This document shows positions 13,776-15,977 of a DNA stretch of 15,977 bases, one piece after another. This stretch comes from GWC2-45-19 sp964358085 (lineage in GTDB: Bacteria > Patescibacteriota > Microgenomatia > CAZETR01 > Amesbacteraceae). The stretch covers positions 1 to 15,977 of the forward strand of contig CAYHNU010000010.1 in assembly GCA_964358085.1 (NCBI GenBank), written 5' to 3'. A program made the position numbers and the translations under genes. A model generated the notes under the pieces. That model was not told the DNA's origin. It worked only from the letters and a program-made list of their open reading frames with translations, and did no database searches. Position 1 is the stretch's first letter; each line of letters begins with the position of its first letter.

Positions 13776-13800
13776 ACTCACGAACTTAAGATAGGTGAGT
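13776..13800. terminator. Possible weak two-way hairpin between convergent genes
   Basis: ACTCAC (13776-13781) and GTGAGT (13795-13800) form a 6-bp stem with a 13-nt loop at the meeting point of the SNase and yecM-like genes. There is no clear T-run on either side, so termination is only a possibility. Confidence 0.25.
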
Positions 13801-14248
13801 GGTTGAATTTCAACTCTGTTCCATTGCCCAATACGATTTTCAATCTGGGGAAATCCGGTCGATTAATATTGCTTATATCCCAGGAAAGGTCAGGATATTT
13901 TTTGACCAGATCTTCGAAAGGGAAATCAATCGTGAACTCCGCGTGTTCAAATCCAGACTTTGAAATTTCTCCAGTCTTCGGCTCTATGAGTTCGACAGCG
14001 GTAATAAGATAATCTTTATATTTTAAAGGCTTAAATAGCTCGAAAATACCCACCCTTCGACCAGAAACCATCGCCTCGCGAAATAATTTTCCTGCAGTCA
14101 AGAATTCTAGTTTTATTTGGTCGTATTCTTCAGCTAAACTAGCGCTGTAGCCCAAATGATCGAGGGGAAGGTTGTTTACATCAATTCCTAGCTTTTCAAT
14201 CTCCAAAAACCACGAGTCCAAAAAAATTGAATATTCGTCAATTTTCAT
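13778..14248 (-). CDS. yecM: YecM-like protein (VOC-fold family)
   Basis: A 156-aa protein resembling E. coli YecM, a vicinal-oxygen-chelate-fold protein of uncertain function. Shared features are DHLGYSA (compare DHISLRC), a long helix, GKLFREAMVSGRRVGIFEL (compare GELLSENMINGRPICLFKL), VELIEPK and GFEHAEFTI (compare GWEHIEIVL), then a C-terminal ELKFNHSPI (compare TIKFHPWSI). H and E residues of the DH and EH motifs could bind metal. I chose ATG 14248; the frame is open to 14332, but that stretch is the tRNA-Pro gene. The start codon lies 3 nt beyond the tRNA 3' end with no room for a promoter or Shine-Dalgarno, so the mRNA probably comes from the tRNA transcript. Confidence 0.7.
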   Translation of the reverse strand: MKIDEYSIFLDSWFLEIEKLGIDVNNLPLDHLGYSASLAEEYDQIKLEFLTAGKLFREAMVSGRRVGIFELFKPLKYKDYLITAVELIEPKTGEISKSGFEHAEFTIDFPFEDLVKKYPDLSWDISNINRPDFPRLKIVLGNGTELKFNHSPILSS

Positions 14249-14251
14249 AAG

Positions 14252-14322
14252 TCGGGGCGGGCAGAATTGAACTGCCTCCACACGCACCCCATGCGCGCAT
14301 TCTACCGTCAAACTCCGCCCCG
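14252..14322 (-). tRNA. tRNA-Pro (anticodon GGG)
   Basis: The minus strand folds into a 71-nt cloverleaf. The acceptor is CGGGGCG (14322-14316) with CGCCCCG (14259-14253) and A73 at 14252. The D arm is GTTT/GAAT around GACGGTA. The anticodon arm is CGCGC/GCGTG around ATGGGGT, anticodon at 14290-14288 followed by G37. The T arm is GGCAG/CTGCC around TTCAATT. C1:G72, A73 and G37 are proline features, and CCC codons are abundant in these genes. CCA is not encoded. Odd points: position 8 is G rather than U, position 14 is G rather than A, the D stem is weak, and the variable loop is only 4 nt. Confidence 0.8.
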
Positions 14323-14332
14323 AGTTTCGCAC

Positions 14333-14361
14333 TTGCAGATTTTACCATTCTCCATTAAAGT
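14333..14361 (+). promoter_or_regulatory. Promoter of the coiled-coil/DUF1189 pair (leaderless)
   Basis: TTGCAG (14333-14338) and TAAAGT (14356-14361) are 17 bp apart, and the -10 ends 7 nt before the ATG at 14369. The -35 is weak (3 of 6), but the -10 hexamer and both spacings equal those before the zinc ribbon gene. Confidence 0.4.
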
Positions 14362-14367
14362 ATTGAA
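14339..14367 (-). promoter_or_regulatory. Promoter of tRNA-Pro and yecM
   Basis: On the minus strand TAAAAT (14344-14339) lies 16 nt before the tRNA 5' end, with a weak TTCAAT (14367-14362) 17 bp further up. It overlaps the divergent plus-strand promoter almost completely, so the two may compete for polymerase. Confidence 0.4.
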
Positions 14368-14368
14368 G

Positions 14369-14644
14369 ATGCCCAAATCTCTCAAACCCAAAAAGAAAGC
14401 CGTCACCGAGGAATATGTTTGGGGTGTGGCCAACTGGATTCATAAAGATCTTGGTACAAAAATCGAGACCCTGAGCAAAAGTCTGGATCAAAAATACAAC
14501 ACCATGATGGAGCATTTGGTAGATATCGCCGGAAAGTTTAAGAAATTTGGTGAAGAGCAAGAAACCACTTCTTTTCGTCAAGCTAACCACTCAGACAGAA
14601 TTGAAAAATTAGAGAAGAAAGTTTTTGGCTCGGTTCAAATATGA
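14369..14644 (+). CDS. Small basic coiled-coil protein
   Basis: A 91-aa protein I do not recognise. A Lys-rich start (MPKSLKPKKK) is followed by YVWGVANWIHKDLG and then mostly helix with heptad-like leucines and isoleucines (IETLSKSLDQ, HSDRIEKLEKKVFG). No membrane segment or cysteine is present. I chose ATG 14369 from the promoter spacing; the upstream open frame crosses the tRNA gene antisense. Its stop overlaps the start of the membrane protein as ATGA, which suggests the two are made together and perhaps interact. Confidence 0.65.
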   Translation: MPKSLKPKKKAVTEEYVWGVANWIHKDLGTKIETLSKSLDQKYNTMMEHLVDIAGKFKKFGEEQETTSFRQANHSDRIEKLEKKVFGSVQI

Positions 14645-15423
14645 TTGCTACTTTCAAAGAAACTCTGGCCAGTCTCAAGGATTTAAAATATGGCCAGACC
14701 ATTATCAAAAAAACCGTCCGTCAGGCCCTTTGGTATTGGACTAAATATATATTACTCATCACCGCCCTCGGAGTTATTTTGGCCATCGCCGCTCTCGCTT
14801 ATTACGCTCCTCAACTGCCCAGGTTACTCGGAGACCAAATTCCGGACATAGATTTAACTCTCAAAGGCGGTCTTGCCTCAACGACCGTAAAACAACCCTT
14901 TATCGTCGGCGACGACAAATTTGTTTTCATTCTGGACACGGCCGGCAAACCGGAAGATCTGGATAAATACCCCGCCGGCATTTTGATTCTTGCAGATAAA
15001 GTTGTAGCCAAACAAGATTCCGGCAGTACCCGCACATATCCTCTCAAAGATTTTCCGGACGGCACTTTTACCAAGACAATAATTTTAGATTGGGTCAAGC
15101 ATAACCAGCCAACTATTCTTGGATTAGGTGCCGGAGCAATCCTTATTTTTGCTATCTTTATCACCGGTTTTACTTGGGCTTGGAAACTGGGTGGATTGAC
15201 CATTTTCACTCCCCTGATTTGGCTGGCTTCCCGCATCATCAAACGCAACCTTAATTTTGCGGATTCCTTCAAGCTCGTTCTCTATGCTTCAGTTCTCCCC
15301 ACCCTAGTCGGCGCAATTTCCATTCTTTCTCCCACCTCCCAGATTTCCAGCATTATTCAGCTCGGTTTGTTCCTTCTTTACTCCGTGGGCTGGCTCTGGT
15401 ACCTACCCCATAAAAAGGATTAG
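14641..15423 (+). CDS. DUF1189-family membrane protein
   Basis: A 260-aa integral membrane protein. Hydrophobic segments lie at about 35-56, 159-182, 184-201, 211-231 and 237-254. Between the first two is an extracytoplasmic-type domain of about 100 residues with DLTLKGGLASTT, KFVFILDTAG and GILILADKVVAKQ. This layout fits the DUF1189 family, whose function is not established. Translation is coupled to the coiled-coil protein by the ATGA overlap. The TAG stop shares its last base with the first base of the inverted repeat at 15423, so the repeat unit begins exactly at the gene's end. Confidence 0.75.
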   Translation: MIATFKETLASLKDLKYGQTIIKKTVRQALWYWTKYILLITALGVILAIAALAYYAPQLPRLLGDQIPDIDLTLKGGLASTTVKQPFIVGDDKFVFILDTAGKPEDLDKYPAGILILADKVVAKQDSGSTRTYPLKDFPDGTFTKTIILDWVKHNQPTILGLGAGAILIFAIFITGFTWAWKLGGLTIFTPLIWLASRIIKRNLNFADSFKLVLYASVLPTLVGAISILSPTSQISSIIQLGLFLLYSVGWLWYLPHKKD

Positions 15424-15513
15424 TATCACCTCCTTAATCCCCCTCTTACATCGCAAGATGCGAGTCGAAGACTCGACTTAAGAGGGGGAAACCCGAAGGG
15501 AGAGGGTGATACC
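15423..15513. repeat. Left palindromic repeat of the DUF559 unit
   Basis: Outer arms GTATCACC (15423-15430) and GGTGATAC (15505-15512) enclose an 11-bp perfect inner stem, TCCCCCTCTTA (15438-15448) with TAAGAGGGGGA (15479-15489). Inside are two small hairpins: CATC-GCAA-GATG (15449-15460, a GNRA loop) and CGAGTC-GAA-GACTCG (15461-15475). As RNA or single-stranded DNA this would be a branched structure. It also encodes the last 27 residues of the DUF559 protein on the minus strand. Confidence 0.8.
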
Positions 15514-15857
15514 GTCTTCCTAATTTTTTCTACAACTTCTTCCACATCGTTCATGACTTCCTGGTTCCAAAATCTGATAACTTTAATATTAAACGCGCTT
15601 AGATATCTATTTCGATATTCATCATACTTCTTGTTCTTCTTGTGTTGATCCCCGTCAATTTCGACGGCCAATCTCTTAACAGGGCAATAAAAATCCACAA
15701 CATATCCATCCACACTATATTGTCTAATAAACTTCATACCCAATTGATTCCTTTGAAGCTTTTTCCATAGTAATTTTTCTTCATCCGTAGCACTGTTTCT
15801 TAGTTCCTTTCGTCTTAATTTCATTGATGGAGAATTTAACGGGAAATGTGGTCGCAT
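15426..15857 (-). CDS. DUF559 endonuclease-like protein
   Basis: A 143-aa protein with a DUF559 domain, a PD-(D/E)XK-fold family related to the Vsr mismatch nuclease. The core (about 13-115) reads LRRKELRNSATDEEKLLWKKL, GMKFIRQYSVDGYVVDFYC, LAVEIDGDQH and VIRFWNQEV. D55, E67, D69 and H72 are the likely catalytic or metal residues. From residue 117 to the end (SPSPFGFPPLK onwards) the protein is encoded by the left palindromic repeat, and the TGA stop lies in its outer arm. A -10 TATATT ends 6 nt before the ATG at 15857, so the mRNA is probably leaderless; a second in-frame ATG (codon 12, 15824) is an alternative start. Whether it cuts its own repeats is unknown. Confidence 0.85.
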   Translation of the reverse strand: MRPHFPLNSPSMKLRRKELRNSATDEEKLLWKKLQRNQLGMKFIRQYSVDGYVVDFYCPVKRLAVEIDGDQHKKNKKYDEYRNRYLSAFNIKVIRFWNQEVMNDVEEVVEKIRKTVSPSPFGFPPLKSSLRLASCDVRGGLRR

Positions 15858-15863
15858 ATCTTA

Positions 15864-15869
15864 AATATA
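15864..15869 (-). promoter_or_regulatory. -10 element of the DUF559 gene
   Basis: TATATT on the minus strand ends 6 nt before the ATG at 15857. The -35 position falls inside the right repeat stem and is a poor match (CCTCTT at 15892-15887), so the hairpin could influence expression. Confidence 0.4.
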
Positions 15870-15870
15870 C

Positions 15871-15913
15871 TCCCCCCTCTTGGATTAAGAGGGGGGACAG
15901 AGGAGGGTGATAC
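15871..15913. repeat. Right palindromic repeat of the DUF559 unit
   Basis: TCCCCCCTCTT (15871-15881) and AAGAGGGGGGA (15887-15897) form a perfect 11-bp stem around GGATT. It is followed by GGAGGGTGATAC (15902-15913), which matches the right end of the left repeat. The outer left arm (GTATCACC) is missing, so this copy is a shorter relative of the left one. Confidence 0.75.
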
Positions 15914-15923
15914 AACTTAGGGC

Positions 15924-15951
15924 TTGCATTTTTATTTTTGGACTGTATATT
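15924..15951 (+). promoter_or_regulatory. Promoter of the gene entering at the right edge
   Basis: TTGCAT (15924-15929), a 16-bp spacer and TATATT (15946-15951). The ATG at 15962 is 10 nt past the -10, leaving a leader of about 4 nt. GAGGG (15952-15956) and AGG (15958-15960) also lie before the ATG, though the first would probably not be in the mRNA. Confidence 0.5.
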
Positions 15952-15961
15952 GAGGGCAGGT

Positions 15962-15977
15962 ATGGCAACAGATCAAA
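15962..15977 (+). CDS. Start of an unidentified gene, cut by the window edge
   Basis: ATG 15962 begins MATDQ and runs off the window. The promoter just upstream supports it as a real start. Five residues do not allow identification. Confidence 0.45.

Larger units (their letters stand above)
15423..15913. mobile_element. Putative DUF559 unit with terminal inverted repeats
   Basis: The left end (from 15423) and the reverse complement of the right end (to 15913) align over 28 columns with 23 matches: GTATCACC, TCCT, TCCCCC, TCTTA, with one 3-nt mismatch block and two 1-nt gaps. Between them is a single nuclease gene with its promoter. No target-site duplication is evident at the flanks, so movement is unproven. 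It could be a nuclease-associated repeat unit rather than a classical transposon. Confidence 0.4.

Noticed and set aside
14249..14332. Longer YecM reading frame
   Set aside because: The added residues are the translated tRNA-Pro gene.

Overview
This window looks like a stretch of chromosome from a small-genome bacterium of the Candidate Phyla Radiation (Patescibacteria), possibly Microgenomates-like. That placement is an inference. It rests on compact versions of universal proteins (RpoB about 1065 aa, RpoA 298 aa, RuvX 114 aa, L17 109 aa), very tight packing with four ATGA stop/start overlaps, few Shine-Dalgarno sequences, and small accessory genes such as a DUF559 nuclease, a secreted SNase and a DUF1189 membrane protein. 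TGA ends mltG, rpoB, rpsD and rplQ, so the TGA=Gly code of some CPR lineages is not in use.

Layout. 1-112 is a leader region with a promoter facing each way. 119-1596 holds ruvX, a 66-aa zinc ribbon gene and mltG (cell-wall lytic transglycosylase). 1574-12173 is one long information-processing cluster: rpoB, rpoC, rpsL, rpsG, rpsD, rpoA, rplQ, rplM, rpsI, all on the plus strand. It starts from a near-consensus promoter inside the end of mltG, with a terminator-like hairpin in the rpoB leader. The cluster joins pieces of the usual rif, str, alpha and rplM-rpsI operons, with fusA, tuf, rpsM and rpsK absent. 12174-12374 is an intergenic block of four alternating hairpins. 12411-13098 is an RHH antitoxin/PIN toxin pair. 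13120-13773 is an exported SNase-type nuclease. On the minus strand, tRNA-Pro(GGG) lies directly upstream of a yecM-like gene. Divergent from them is a coiled-coil protein/DUF1189 membrane protein pair. 15423-15913 is a DUF559 nuclease gene bounded by inverted repeats. A new gene begins at 15962.

Most notable points. (1) The RpoC trigger loop lacks the usual R-T-F-H catalytic signature and reads H-G-K-R. (2) S12 carries Arg at the classic streptomycin-resistance lysine and Ser at the nearby proline. (3) A recurrent promoter layout places the -10 hexamer 6-7 nt from the start codon, which predicts leaderless mRNAs. (4) The rpoB leader has two mutually exclusive stems, like an attenuator. (5) The DUF559 gene has imperfect terminal inverted repeats and its C-terminus is encoded by the repeat. 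(6) The yecM start codon lies 3 nt after the tRNA-Pro 3' end.
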